A program made the position numbers and the translations under genes. Below are positions 45,831 through 57,540 of a stretch of 64,000 nt of DNA, piece after piece. Location of the stretch: assembly GCF_001625305.1 (NCBI RefSeq), contig NW_017803091.1:464020-528019 (forward strand). Direction: 5' to 3'. The notes under the pieces were generated by a model. It was not told where the DNA came from. It saw only the letters and a list, made by a program, of their open reading frames with translations, and searched no databases. The stretch's first letter is position 1, and each line of letters begins with the position of its first letter. The stretch comes from Branchiostoma belcheri. Lineage: Eukaryota; Chordata; Leptocardii; Amphioxiformes; Branchiostomatidae.

Positions 45831-48284
45831 CGAACACATGAAGATACTAGTAGATCGATGATATAGTGAATTTCAAGTAGTAAACCTTCTTTAACTCTTT
45901 GAATCCTTTTTTTTATATTAGGTTACTTTGTGGTATGTCCGTTTATGTTAAAACCTGTTGTGCAAAATCCATGATTTTTGTACTTATCGCTTTGTTTCGA
46001 TCGCTCCCAAGAACCGTTAGTGAACTTGTTTATTTATCTTGGTTGGATAAATAAACGGGTGCCGATCGCCGTAAACTATACGAAATGGAAACCTTTGCAT
46101 TTATACCACGTCTTCTTGGCTGAAATTATTTTTCAGGATGACCTGTGTGTAGCCAGTGCAGAAGCATAGCAAACACAAAATGTCTGCTATCCAATGTCGA
46201 TTGGTAAAAAGTCGAACAGGTCACAATCTTGCGTCAACATTGTGAGAAATAAACTCGACAATATCTTGTCAAATTTGAAATTGTTATGACTTCTTCCCGT
46301 TTAAGGCAATCTGGACCGTGGTCATGCCAATATGGCGATTGTCTTTTCACCTGTGTACCCTGTTCAGAAATACGATGCTTAGAGAGTAAATTTCATCAAA
46401 CTCACATGGACAGTCGCATCTTTTTTATATATTTTGTCTGACACTTGTCTCTTCCCTCATGACCTCAGTGAAAAGTAACCTGCAGGACGATTTGAGCTTC
46501 TCATGAATAAAGAATGGTTCATACAAATAAGTTATAGGAGAGTGGTCGGTGGAGAAGTCGTTGTTAGTCGCAGGAACTCGTATCTACAACAAGCTGTGTT
46601 AGTCAATTTTCGTAGCTATAGTCAGTGCCCCCCCCCCCCAAAGAAAACACACACCCCAACCCAGTCGCCCCTTGTACAAGAGACTGTTAATGGTCGTTTA
46701 CAAAGAAGAGTGGGGAATAAGAAGATAATATCTACGTTTTCTCCCATCGTTAGGAGAAATACGACAACATTTTTCACCACAACACGGTGTCATTATGATT
46801 GTCATCAGGCTCTGCTTGACAAGGATTTTCCTTGCACTTACATGTAATAATAACTCACCAAGGACTCTACTTTCTTTATATCAGTTTCTTTTCACATAGC
46901 TCACGTATGTGAATTCTTTTGTACCCAAGTCTCTGTCTGTATGTTTAGGTATATCTTACGAAAGTCGCTGCACTTTTGTTGTGTCAATTAAGTTCTTTGC
47001 TCCTATAAACACTTACTGGAAGCATTGTACCGCAGGACATATGTTGACAGCTAAACAAACCATTTGAGACAGAATTGAAAACAACGAAGATGAAATAGCA
47101 TTCATGAACTATCTCTACAATTCGCCTAGTTCAGTATGCAATCTAAACTATGCTTGGAATAAGTTTGGTCTATTGCTAACATCTTATTTGTCAATTTGTT
47201 TATGCTTTGAATTACACACATGGGATTAAGTAGGTACTAGTACTAGTGAGAAGGAAAATTTGATCAATGTTTAGATTGTAATAAATTTCAGTATAATACA
47301 TAAATCGTTAGTAGAAATGTTTCTGTACAAACATATATGGTTTTGCAGTCACTCTGTGTATCACTAGTACACGTATCTTGTTTGTTTCCTAAAAGAGATA
47401 GCTTATTGTGGAGAAAGTCAGATGAAAATATTTGAGTCACTATTTCGAGCGTATACAAGATCTAGCATATGTCCGCCATGTTTATATTGACCTGCAGGTA
47501 TCTTTGTCAGAAGGTACTGCGTGTGTTTTCTTCATCTTTTGCAAAGACAACTGACACTGAGCGCATATACTGTAGGTGATAAGCTCTATATCAGTATCTA
47601 TATTTAGATGGAATAGGTTTTTTCGTCCCAGCTAACGTTATTTCATCAAATTTAGATAGTCACATAACGTCTTACAATGTTTTGCGTGGCTGATTTCTTT
47701 ACTTTGTGTGCTATTGTGATCGATGTCAAAACAAAGTGTTACTGCGTCGTGTCTTATTTGTGAAATGGACAAAATGACTGACAACACAAACGGTATATTG
47801 AGACATTTTTGTTGAGGATACGGAAAGCAGTATCAATAAATCGAACCAACGTTTCACAGATGGAGCGCCGGTTTGCATTGTAACTCTGACGAGATACAAG
47901 TACTTCCAGACGATAGTTCCAGTCAACAGATAACACAATCATCATCAGTTACCTGTCATTGTAAATGCCACTGTTATTGTAATATTCCTCTCACAGGTAA
48001 CTAGAAAACGTAAATAAATTTTACGTGGCTGAAATATTGAGGTGGAGAGAATGCCGTATCTGTGCATAATTCCCGCAGGTTGATGAGATGTAATGATAAA
48101 ACCCTGGCTAATAAATGAGAAGAACGCGGCGTCTTTGTTCGCTTGTCTATTGCGTAAATGTCAGGGTTTACATGCCCCCCTCCCTCCCCTACAAGCCTTC
48201 TGGTGAAAAAAAGTGAACATCGTACAGTATTGTAAACATACTGATGTTCTGATACTGTCCATGTGAAACATTGAGGAACCAATC
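45831..48284. other. Unassigned AT-rich spacer
   Basis: Apart from the 46947-46992 retroelement tail, no gene or repeat is supported. A run of ten C lies at 46630. Confidence 0.4.
46947..46992 (+). repeat. Retroelement-like 3' tail, third copy
   Basis: TCTTACGAAAGTCGCTGCAC then TTTTGTTGTGTCAATTAAG. It matches 1980-2026 with the polyadenylation word changed to ATTAAG. Confidence 0.5.
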
Positions 48285-48620
48285 ATAGTAGAACTTAAAG
48301 TAGACGAAACTACACAAATCAATGGAGCCAAACACAGAACACATTGTAGCGTAGAACAAACCACACAAAAGACTGTAGAACTAACATCATGTGTGTAGGA
48401 CAAAACACAGAATATACTGAACTAGACAAAGACAAATCACACTGTAGAAAAAACTAAAAACACACCGTAGAACCACCAAACATGAAAACTATTATAGAAG
48501 CAAACACAGAACATAGAATACATTGTAATCATAACCAACACAGGGCAAACTGTAGAGCAAGAACAAAACATAGAACCAAACATAAAACAGTTACACATTG
48601 AATATCACACTTAGAATAAA
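48285..48620. repeat. Degenerate A/C-rich tandem repeat (AACACAGAAC...TGTAGAA)
   Basis: Roughly a dozen diverged repetitions of a 25-30 bp unit of the form ACCAAACACAGAACACACTG then TAGA. Unit length varies and the copies are old. The strand is strongly A-biased and T-poor. Confidence 0.65.
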
Positions 48621-50093
48621 CAACGAAACATGCTGCAGCCTCAACAAAGAAACAGGTGTAGATTTGGAGGACAATATGCGAGAAGAACAGTAATGAATAC
48701 CATAAAGGTGCTAAATATATGTTTTATATGACGCCGACATTCTGATGCAGCATATGTGAGGTTGTTGTTTATAGGAAGGTCACAGGTGTTAGATCTTAGG
48801 CTAGCAGTAGTTAAACGTGAAGTTATAACGGCAATAAACGTGAAACGTTGACACGTGCTGTTGGTCGGGTCACTGAATAGACGCTCATGCCCTACCGTTA
48901 AAGTCATGTTGATGTGTATGTGAATGTGAATGTGTCTAGAATTTACATTCACAATTCAAATATACAGCGATTCCACCTCTTCTCTTTCAACAGATAATGA
49001 ATCCGATGAGGAATTTTCTATTGTTTGTAGATATTCTATCGAAGGGTACGGGCTTGTCACATGGACTGTCTAGTGATAGCGAGAATACGTGGATGGTGGG
49101 AAGTATACAACGAAAAAACAGCTAGAAGAAGCCAACAAACTCATCATCGTCATCGAATACAATTCTGTCACTGGACGCCACAATACCTCGAAATTTTTGA
49201 TTTTCCCATTTTCCCGATAAATAACTTCTCTTGTATACCTATTGAGTGTTGTCTAGCTAATTCTGGATGAACAGCCTTGAAATAGAAAAAAAAATACATA
49301 TTTCTTATTTATCTCGACAAAAAAAGAGGAGAGTGTAATCAAATGCAAAGACTTGTAAACCGAAATGTGGTTTCCACGAAAAGCTTGCTTGTCTCCTTGA
49401 CAGTAGTATCTTTCTAACGATGACATTTTCGTCCTATGTTGGTAAAGATTCTGAATAATATCAAAATAAAGTTCGATATATCCTACGGGATAGGGATACA
49501 TTGGTATATAGCATATTTTGAACTTACGTGGATAACATGTGCCTGTGCATATAGGCAGGCAGGTAGGCAGGATAATATTACAACGGATTACCAAACTAGC
49601 ACCAAGGACAGGGAAGATCATATCTGTGCAACTCCTGATCTTTATCCAACTCAAAAAATATTGGATTTCAAGCGTTCTTACAGTAACATGGTGACTCATA
49701 ACAATTCTATCCAAGTACTAAATCTTAAACAAGAAACTAGGTAGTAAAATCTAAAGTGTTTTAATACAGTGTGTTTATGTGATTAGAAAAGAAGGGTTTT
49801 ATATAGATAATGCCCAAAGTATCCATGGATTCTGAGGTAGATTTTTAGAGCTGGAAAAAAATCCCAAATATAATAACAGCGTCATTTTTAACGACCAGCA
49901 CGGATAAGGCAAGCTTAGACACGGTGATATGATATTTCCTACTTTTTGATGAAAGATAATATCATAAACAGCCAACCCAACGATTGTTCTAATAATTAAA
50001 GCATATAACAGTACGTTCATCCCCTAATCTAGCATCTTTATATCAAACGACTCTTCTGAAAACATGTCCAAAAGCCGAAGCATCCATATCGTC
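48621..50093. other. Unassigned spacer
   Basis: Two overlapping frames at 49253-49744 on opposite strands have no recognisable product. Nothing else is supported. Confidence 0.35.
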
Positions 50094-50109
50094 ACATTCT
50101 TTCCAGTTA

Positions 50110-50513
50110 TTATTATTTTTTTTTTCAAACTTTATCAATATTCACAATGTTACATTAAAAAGAGATACATAGTTGACATACATGTACAATCGTGTGGGAT
50201 GATACATAACAATCAATGACAGTTTTTTTAAAGCTAACGTTATCTGGGGGTTGTCTATATATAATGATATCACATAAAATGTTCCCATTGTTCATTATGT
50301 TCTATTTCTATAATTTGGTTTAGTATGTGCTTGAAAATTGAGAATTTTGGTTTGCAGTTTGTTATGAAACATGTGTATATACAATATTTAGTGGTAAGAA
50401 GACAGTGTGCAAGTGCACTAACATGGCGAGGGTTGTCAATTATACCGTAAATAATCATCTTCTTGTCTACGATTAGGTCTTGTTTGGTGCATCGTTTCCA
50501 CCAGTAACCAGTA
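50110..50513 (-). repeat. Recent 5'-truncated LINE insertion (L1/Tx1-like C-terminus), 16-bp target duplication
   Basis: On the minus strand it encodes WWKRCTKQDLIVDKKMIIYG, then a hydrophobic TKYCIYTCFITNCKPKF stretch and a KHILNQIIEIEHNEQWEHF end before a stop. A pattern of W..C, I.YGI, a K.yIY.C block and a final ExE segment closes many L1/Tx1-type reverse transcriptase proteins. The 3' end is an A-rich (AAAAAAAAAATAATAATAA-like) tail at 50110-50125. ACATTCTTTCCAGTTA is repeated exactly at 50094-50109 and 50514-50529. The target duplication is perfect and the frame over the fragment is open, so insertion is fairly recent. Confidence 0.85.
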
Positions 50514-50529
50514 ACATTCTTTCCAGTTA

Positions 50530-52857
50530 ACTGCATGTTTTTGAGAAACATCATTGTTTACAAAACACGCCGAACAAACCTGTAAATACTATATTATCAA
50601 ACTGGGAATGTCTGACCATGTTATGCCTGCATATGTGTAAGTTGAGATATTTTGAAAATTGAAAATGAAAAGGCCCACCAGTGCCGAGTATTGTGTGTAG
50701 AGATGGGATGATAAGAAACAGGTCGGGTCTCTTTGTTCTCGGACAAAGGTGGGAAAGCGGCCTGCAGGTGACTGACTGACCACAGATAACACCAGCAGAG
50801 CGCAGGGTGGTGTAGCTACCTTACCCCGGTGTAGTCGGAATTTTCACGGTGCGACCTTTGTGTGGGAATTCGACTTTTTAGGTTAATGAAAGAATACATG
50901 GAATTGACACATATGACTTGCGAAGTCATCAAAGTGTACTTGATATACCAGAACTGAGCGGAAATGTTTTCTCCGTAACAACGTAAGTGTTTTGCCATAT
51001 ACACGTGTATATTCAAATGTGTCAAAAAAATACAAATATGTTTCGTCACATTATAACATGTATTTTTATTGGTTTGCTAATCGTGCGCCTATATTGATTG
51101 CAAACCTGTAGTTTTAATATACCAATGTTTTGTGAATTGGTTTACAATTCAGTTGTTTTTGACTGCGAAAAACCAATAAATCCATCTTGAATCTTGAAAT
51201 AACCTACTCATAGGAGTAAAAGATATGAATATTTTTTTTATCTGAAAGACTGCCAGGAAGACCTATCAGCGTATCAAAATACCGCCAACAGTATCATCCA
51301 GCCTGTTGGCGGCGGAAGGTATTTTGATATTAATACCGTGTCTATCGGGTTATTTGACCACATATTGAATGTAAGTCATTCCAGCCAGATTTGCTTGATA
51401 AAAAGGCTATGACGACGGCATAATCTTCGTAAACATCGAGCAAAGATACTGTAATCCTCGGCTTTCCGTCTAATCCGTGTTGATGGACTGGGAGGGGCAG
51501 GATTAACCACGTCACGTAGGATGAAATAAAAACAAGTAGAAAACGTCATGTTGCGTTGACGCCCTGATTGTACCGAGCCGAAGTCTTGTTATTCTTTCAT
51601 TTCAAGCGGGGCTCCACAAAACACACGGTACCCCGTTCCCATATGGTCTGTCAGCGTCTACCCTAATCCCATCGGACTGCTCTTTTAATGTCGGTAAGCC
51701 CTGTAGTAAATTTGGGCCGTACTTTTAACAGCGCAAAGCTTTTACTGTGGATTAGGACATGTGCTAAAAGGGCGCGTGAATCAACAGTAGACAGGACAGG
51801 TGTGTTTTTGTGACAGATGGTCTGAGCAAAGCAAAAATTACTGGGACAAAACTAATTCAATAATATACGGGTTAGAACAGTCTCCACTGACTACAGCCCT
51901 CATCACAGCCATGAAAAATTCATGTTTACTTATCAAATGTCCTGAAAAAATTTATATGGAAACATTTTGTTGGAGATAGTAAAGAAAAACAAATAGTATT
52001 CATTTGAGTGTCCCGAATATAAATGGGCGCTGAAACATTTCAATAGCCTTCAGAAAGTAGTTACTGTCAGTGTACATTATTGGTGGATTTGCCATGTTTT
52101 ATGCTTTGTAAAATTAGTAGCAGAGTTGATAAACAAAGGTATTTTGCAGTCTTGCTTTCGCACTTGTTCTCTTGACTTAGACCGTTTCCCCTTGAAATCT
52201 TTCCCTTTTCCTCTGGTATTTTTGACAAACTTCGAATGTTGAATTTAACAAAAACATCCCCGAATTTCGACGAAATAATTAATAAGAAGCCATGGTTAGA
52301 CACAGTAAGATTAACGATAAAAACAGCAGCATAGAATTTGAAACGAAAAGTCACTGAGATGAAAGAAAGCCCGTGTCACTTTCCGTTGTGACAGTTGTGT
52401 TGGACGTGGAACAGTTTTCACGGCCGGACCTGCCCATTCGAACAAAAGGACACAATTTTACCGACGGTCTCTTAAATAATAGAGTAGTTGGCGCCGGAGC
52501 AACAAAGACTTTCTCTTTCAAATAAAATCGGTTCATTCTTATCCTGACAGGTGGGCAATTAATTCTTATTACAACAGTCAAGCTGGTCTGCACATCTTTC
52601 ATTTTATTCCGACTTAAAACAACACTGAATATGTCAATATCTATCTATCTATGCATTCAGTTCTTTACGTATGCAGAAATTCTAGTGATCTTATTCCTCC
52701 TTGATATTCGTACGCACTAGTTTCTCTGCCTTAATACATGCACTGGTTTAGGACTTACGTTGATTACAAGTGCAAATTATCAACGTAAAAATGTTGTTGA
52801 CTCTTGGTGGGTTTGATAATACATCATCAAATCTGTCTTAACACATGGAGAGAAAGA
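50530..52857. other. Unassigned spacer with one hairpin
   Basis: A 58-bp inverted repeat at 51272-51329 is listed separately. The minus frame 52351-52602 has no recognised product. No gene is supported. Confidence 0.4.
51272..51329. repeat. Inverted repeat (hairpin) with 12+8-bp arms
   Basis: TATCAAAATACC GCCAACAG (51272-51291) pairs with CTGTTGGC (51303-51310) and GGTATTTTGATA (51318-51329), with a 7-nt bulge on the right arm. It may be the core of a very small foldback element. Confidence 0.8.
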
Positions 52858-52984
52858 GGGACAGACAGACAGATATACACACATACAAACACTGGCACAC
52901 AAACACATATACGCACATACATACAAATACAGACACGTGCACGCAAACACTACACACACAGACACACACACACACACACAGACA

Positions 52985-53063
<79 letters not shown>

Positions 53064-53065
53064 AC
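52858..53065. repeat. (AC)n then (AG)n compound microsatellite
   Basis: Interrupted ACAC/ACAT repeats, a pure CA block near 52988-53032, and about 30 bp of GA repeats to 53061. Confidence 0.95.
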
Positions 53066-53820
53066 ACACACTACACACACATGTATCCTATTTCTGTGTA
53101 CAGGATCAGATGATGCCATGCCGTTACAAATACGAAATATGATAATCTAAAGATGCCTGACTTTTTGTTGTAAACAAAATATTTCTGCAGTTTTATCTTG
53201 GCAGACTTACTACTTGTCACACAAAATTAAAAAGTTCTAAATAAACATGTATCTTTCTGTGGACGTTTTCTGTATGTTAAAATCTGCTACTTTTCCCGGT
53301 CCCCTCCCTGTCTGCGTTTTTACCTATTCGAAAACTTATTTTTGAACCCAAGTGCAACGTGCACATGCTGGTAGTTTGTGTAGATGTTTTCTACATGGGA
53401 ACGACACCAGCTGACTTCCACCTCACATCTGCTGTAATTTCCGGGGCGTGGAGCTCGTATTTCCAACTAATTCAAACCCGCTAATTTCTTCATCTTTGTA
53501 CCGATAACAAAGAGCTGACAGAAACGGTGTTCCCATGTACAGGTAGGACGTTTCTGGGCAGCAAACATGAAAATGACTCGACATATCGTAGGTGACCAGA
53601 ATTTTGGACCAACAATGTCAGGAACTAACAAGAGAAAAACATTGGAGCCACTAGAATCCAGATCAGACTGTTGTCACTGTATTGCAACTATCAAAACAGT
53701 AACACGACGAAGAAGCAATTATGAAAATGTGAACGTTCTCTGTAACTAATTGTAAAGGCACCGTATCAAAAACCGCCGCTTGTCATCGGAACTACAACCC
53801 CAAATCATGACATGACAGCC
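53066..53820. other. Unassigned spacer
   Basis: No supported gene; the 60-codon frame at 53567 has no recognisable product. Confidence 0.35.
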
Positions 53821-53829
53821 GCTTCCCCA

Positions 53830-54038
53830 TAGCCTCTACCAGGCACCGCGGATCGCTGGAAAATAGTAGAAATTGGCCGAAATAAAGGGATAGTATACCA
53901 GAGAAGATCCGGCCAGAGTGAAGTTCCAATTTGTGACTGGGATCTTCTATGGCCCGAGATCTTCTCTGGTATACTATCCCTTTATTTCGGCCAATTTCTA
54001 ATATTTTTCCAGCGATCCGCGGTGCCTGGTTGAGGCTA
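53830..54038. mobile_element. Foldback MITE with 9-bp target duplication, copy 2
   Basis: Same family as 42377: ends TAGCCTCTACCAGGCACCGC and the inverse of its right partner (one T/C difference), arms through TGGAAAATAGTAGAAATTGG and GGGATAGTATACCAGAGAAG, and a ~40-bp centre. GCTTCCCCA is repeated exactly outside both ends (53821-53829, 54039-54047). This is the more complete copy; both arms carry the AAATAGTAGAAATTGG segment. Confidence 0.92.
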
Positions 54039-54069
54039 GCTTCCCCACCGTTTTTGGCAGAATTTCTTC

Positions 54070-54125
54070 ACTGAACAAGCAGAGGTTGGAGCTTCTTTAG
54101 GCGTTTTTATCGGGATCTATTTTTG
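54070..54125. mobile_element. Half-copy related to the foldback at 54656
   Basis: AAGCAGAGGTTGGAGCTTCT then AGGCGTTTTTATCGGGATCT. It corresponds to the left arm of the 54656 element (AAGCAGAGGTTTGGGTTTTG, GGCGTGTTTTTATGC, TTATCGGGG). The other arm is absent. Confidence 0.6.
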
Positions 54126-54655
54126 TATCAACATGTTTTTCTACGTTAGTCAGACTTCGGGTGGCAAATGGTAACTGTCTGGCAAATGGATACTGCCTGG
54201 TGAATTTGATACTGTCTTTGCAGCTAGAACATATCTGATTGAACTACATGTATTAGGCACAGTGCCTAATACGGTGAATACGGTACTTGTAACGGTATAA
54301 AAGGTAAAATAATACAGGACTATCAGGGGAATCTGAAACAAAAATCGTAACTTCTGTTGTGGGTTTGAATACTGAAGAACATTGTGGACAAGGCATCCCA
54401 TACGACAGAGTTTTAAAGTTAACGTTATAGCGGCGGCAATTTTGCTATAAAATGTCAAACACTGCTACAAGACTAGAGGGGAAAACGACACAGACAATAT
54501 ACCAGCATCAGACGTCGAAAGAAAACTCGAGACGTTAAAGTTTTCACGGTTTCTACTAAGAGGAGAAGAAAATAAAAAGATTCCTTTACGTCTTGCGGAA
54601 GCGTAGCCCATGGCATTTATATTTGTGGATTGGTTTGAGTAATCGGTAGAACACA

Positions 54656-54844
54656 ATGCTCTCCAAGCAGAGGTTTGGGTTTTGGGTTATTTTTGGCGTG
54701 TTTTTATGCTTTTTTATCGGGGTTTCTCTTTTACACTGGAATTTTTTTCACCCAACCCAACCTCAACCACAAAAGAGAATTCCCGATAAAAAAGCCTAAA
54801 AACACGCCAAAAATAACCCCAAACCCAAACCTCTGCTTGGAGAG
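54656..54844. mobile_element. Foldback MITE (CTCTCCAAGCAGAGG ends)
   Basis: An almost complete palindrome: CTCTCCAAGCAGAGGTTTGG...GGGTTATTTTTGGCGTGTTT and its inverse on the right, around a ~25-bp centre. TAGAACACA on the left (54647-54655) and TAGAATACA on the right (54845-54853) look like a 9-bp duplication with one change. Its design is the same as the 42377/53830 family but the sequence differs. Confidence 0.8.
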
Positions 54845-54853
54845 TAGAATACA

Positions 54854-55267
54854 AAAGGAAATAACTACACAAGGTATATATAACTATATCATCAGACATA
54901 TATGTGCGATTGCAGTCTTGCTGTCATTGTTACATGGTACAGGTGACTCCGGGAAGTAGGGTTGACTGCTCTAACTTTAAGAGAACATCAGGTGATTTTT
55001 CATACACCTCAAGGTGACCGGAACACCTGTCCACACAGGTAAGTAAACAACATACATGTAACAGGGCCTACAGAAGTTTCAGTCTCCCGATTCTCGTCCA
55101 TGAATCAGACTGTTCTTAGTGATTAGTGCTTTTAGGAAGGAATCTGTCTGGGATCTTCGTCTCCGCATTATTTTCGTGGATTATGAAATGATTTTTCGGC
55201 GGTAATACCACCACAACAGTCATATAGTGACCCATGACAGTCGTAAAAGTCGTGGTTGTGGACTTAC
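54854..55267. other. Spacer next to a candidate exon
   Basis: No repeat or coding sequence supported. If the 55268 exon is real, this is the start of its intron. Confidence 0.35.
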
Positions 55268-55300
55268 CTTGTTAGGCTTAGTGGCTTTCCTGTCAGCCAT
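55268..55300 (-). CDS. Weak candidate first coding exon (MADRKATKPNK)
   Basis: On the minus strand ACCATGG (a full Kozak match) opens MADRKATKPNK and runs straight into AACAAG/GTAAGT, a perfect consensus donor, in phase 0. An ATG two codons upstream is in frame (MTMADRK...). The DNA upstream on the minus strand (55300-55640) is of mixed composition. The peptide is too short and too simple (basic, low-complexity) to identify. It cannot be an alternative AHR first exon, because its phase does not fit AHR exon 2. No second exon was recognised. It could be chance. Confidence 0.25.
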
Positions 55301-57044
55301 GGTCATCCACAATTTGTCTCTCCTCCATCCCTGCGTCATAACTACTGTCACCAGGACAAGCTTGAACTTTGCTGCGGAAAACTCCAGTCAAGCACAACTT
55401 ATTTTCACGACGCAGAAAAGGGACTGTCATTTTGAAACGTGGACGGAAGGTGGTCCAGTTGATTCAGAGCGGGGAGCTCTACCATCAGGCCTTCTGTCCA
55501 AACCAAACCAACCTCACGAAAGCGGATCCAACATATAGTGTGTGTAGCAACAAAATGTGTCAAATTTAAAATTGTTAGCGTCGGTAGTGTGCATGCGATC
55601 AGATAATGACCCTCTTTCGTGAGAGTGGTATGATTTAAACCCCAGTGTAACATGACGAAGCCATTGTGCCAGCTCTCATGATCTTAAAAGGGTTTTGGAG
55701 CCCAAACTTAACGATATTTCTTTTATAAAGTAACATCAAAATTTAACAAAGGCACTAAGTGACCTTTCTGAAGAAAAATGTAGCTTGTTGTGGTGATTTT
55801 TGTGATGAAAAAGCAGACTTTATTCCGTGGTAAATGCGGAGATGAAAGCGTGCTCGCGTTTTTGCCGTGCACGGTTGCACGATTCTTGCGTGCACGGGTC
55901 CGACCCCAGGCGGTATTCTATGTCATCTTACCCCATTACACAAGAACAAACGGGACACCCTCACGAAAACTCTCGTCCGGGTGACAATCAAACTTGACAG
56001 GCAGCTGTCGCTCCTAACATTCTTTTTTTTTCTCATGATAAAAAAAACAAAACAAAAACACACAAATCTATCGAAATCTCCCCGGCGTCCTTGTTAGATC
56101 CGGCAGTGTTCAGGTAAACACTGGTTAGTTATCTGACACGACACAGAACGACGGCAATGGATGTTTCCTCCGATTGCGTGATCGCTAAACAGGATTAAAT
56201 TAAGAAAACATGGGGTCCGCAGATGTGTTTTCAGATAAAGCTTCTAGTGAAATACTGCGGAAAGACGACGTTTCGTTGGCGACATCACGGCGTCTGTTCC
56301 CGGCCTGCTGGGAGAGAGTTCCCGTCTCACTGTTCCCGGAAACCACGTAGCATGGTTATGTAATCTAAATGAGATTGAAGACGAGAGTCATTTTTGTGTG
56401 GACTGTACTCAATATAATAATGAGAGAAAGATTCTCTTCAATTGTATACAATATTATTTCATAAATATATATATATATTATTTTTTTAGATTTTTAGATA
56501 GAAAAGAAAAAAATTACTTTCCTGATGAAACTCGATAATCCTCGTACTATAAACTCCACCTGTTCTTACATTTACAACTGTCTTAAGAAGCGAGAAACAG
56601 AACCTGTACATATGTAGTTTTACTATAGATATATTTTAGTCTACCATCGCTATTTGCCGTGACCTGTACTTAGTTCGCAATGAACAAAAATGTACAATAA
56701 AGGTCTTCGTTCATTACATATGTACAGTATGTACTTGGAGAAACGCGCAAGTCGGAAAACTGTGTAAAATGGGAATGTGTCACAAGCAAGTCAATGAAAT
56801 GTAACCATGATTTAGTTTTAATTCACTTTTGTTATATATCGACAACTCGCTGTCCTTTCAGTATTCCTGCGGTACAGACTGCATGACATATGTCCCAATA
56901 TGTAGTGGAAAATGTTTTACATCTAAACTTTTACCAACACAACAACACGACACAAGACAGTTCAAGGCAGTACAACTTCACTTGAACAACAAACATAACA
57001 CAAAAGAAACTGACAAAGCAGCAAGACGAGATATGTCAACACCA
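55301..57044. other. Unassigned spacer
   Basis: Two GC-richer patches (55400-55530; 56150-56350) and AT runs at 56464-56500. No gene or repeat is supported. Confidence 0.35.
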
Positions 57045-57151
57045 TGCAAAACAAAACAAAACAAAACAAAACAAAACAAAACAAAACAAAACAAAACAAA
57101 ACAAAACAAAACAAAACAAAACAAAACAAAACAAAACAAAACAAAACAAAA
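57045..57151. repeat. (AAAAC)n pentanucleotide array
   Basis: About 21 perfect AAAAC units, followed by a degenerate ACACAACACAACAACA stretch to 57220. Frames of alternating Lys/Thr/Gln/Asn or Phe/Val/Leu/Cys here are by-products. Confidence 0.98.
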
Positions 57152-57540
57152 CACCATTACAGCATGACCGTGGCAACACAACACAACACAACAACACAAC
57201 AAACACACCATAAAAGTCAACAACACAACGCATAATGCAACACAGAACACCACAATACAGCGTAACAAATAAATTCTATTGCACAACAATTGTACAAGGT
57301 ATAAAGCTTATATGGTCTTATATGGCGCATATAACACTGTAATACAACAGAACACGTGATAACATGCAATAAAAAGACTCTTCTTATAAAGATTTGGTGG
57401 GATGACCCTTCTATTTGCTGCAAGTGGAGCTTCTGCAACTTTTCTAATGATTGGAGATTGTACGCCTTGTTGTACAGGTAATTACATGCGTAATATTTGT
57501 GGAGCCAAAAAGGGTTCAGACATCGGATAGAGCCGATTAG

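Noticed and set aside
52780-53150. Cys/Val- and Thr/His-repeat frames
   Set aside because: They are translations of the AC/AG microsatellite.
55268-55300. Alternative first exon of AHR
   Set aside because: It ends in phase 0, whereas AHR exon 2 needs two incoming bases; joining them would shift the bHLH out of frame.
57036-57235. Long Lys/Gln/Thr/Asn and Phe/Val/Leu/Cys repeat frames
   Set aside because: They are translations of the AAAAC pentanucleotide array on the two strands.
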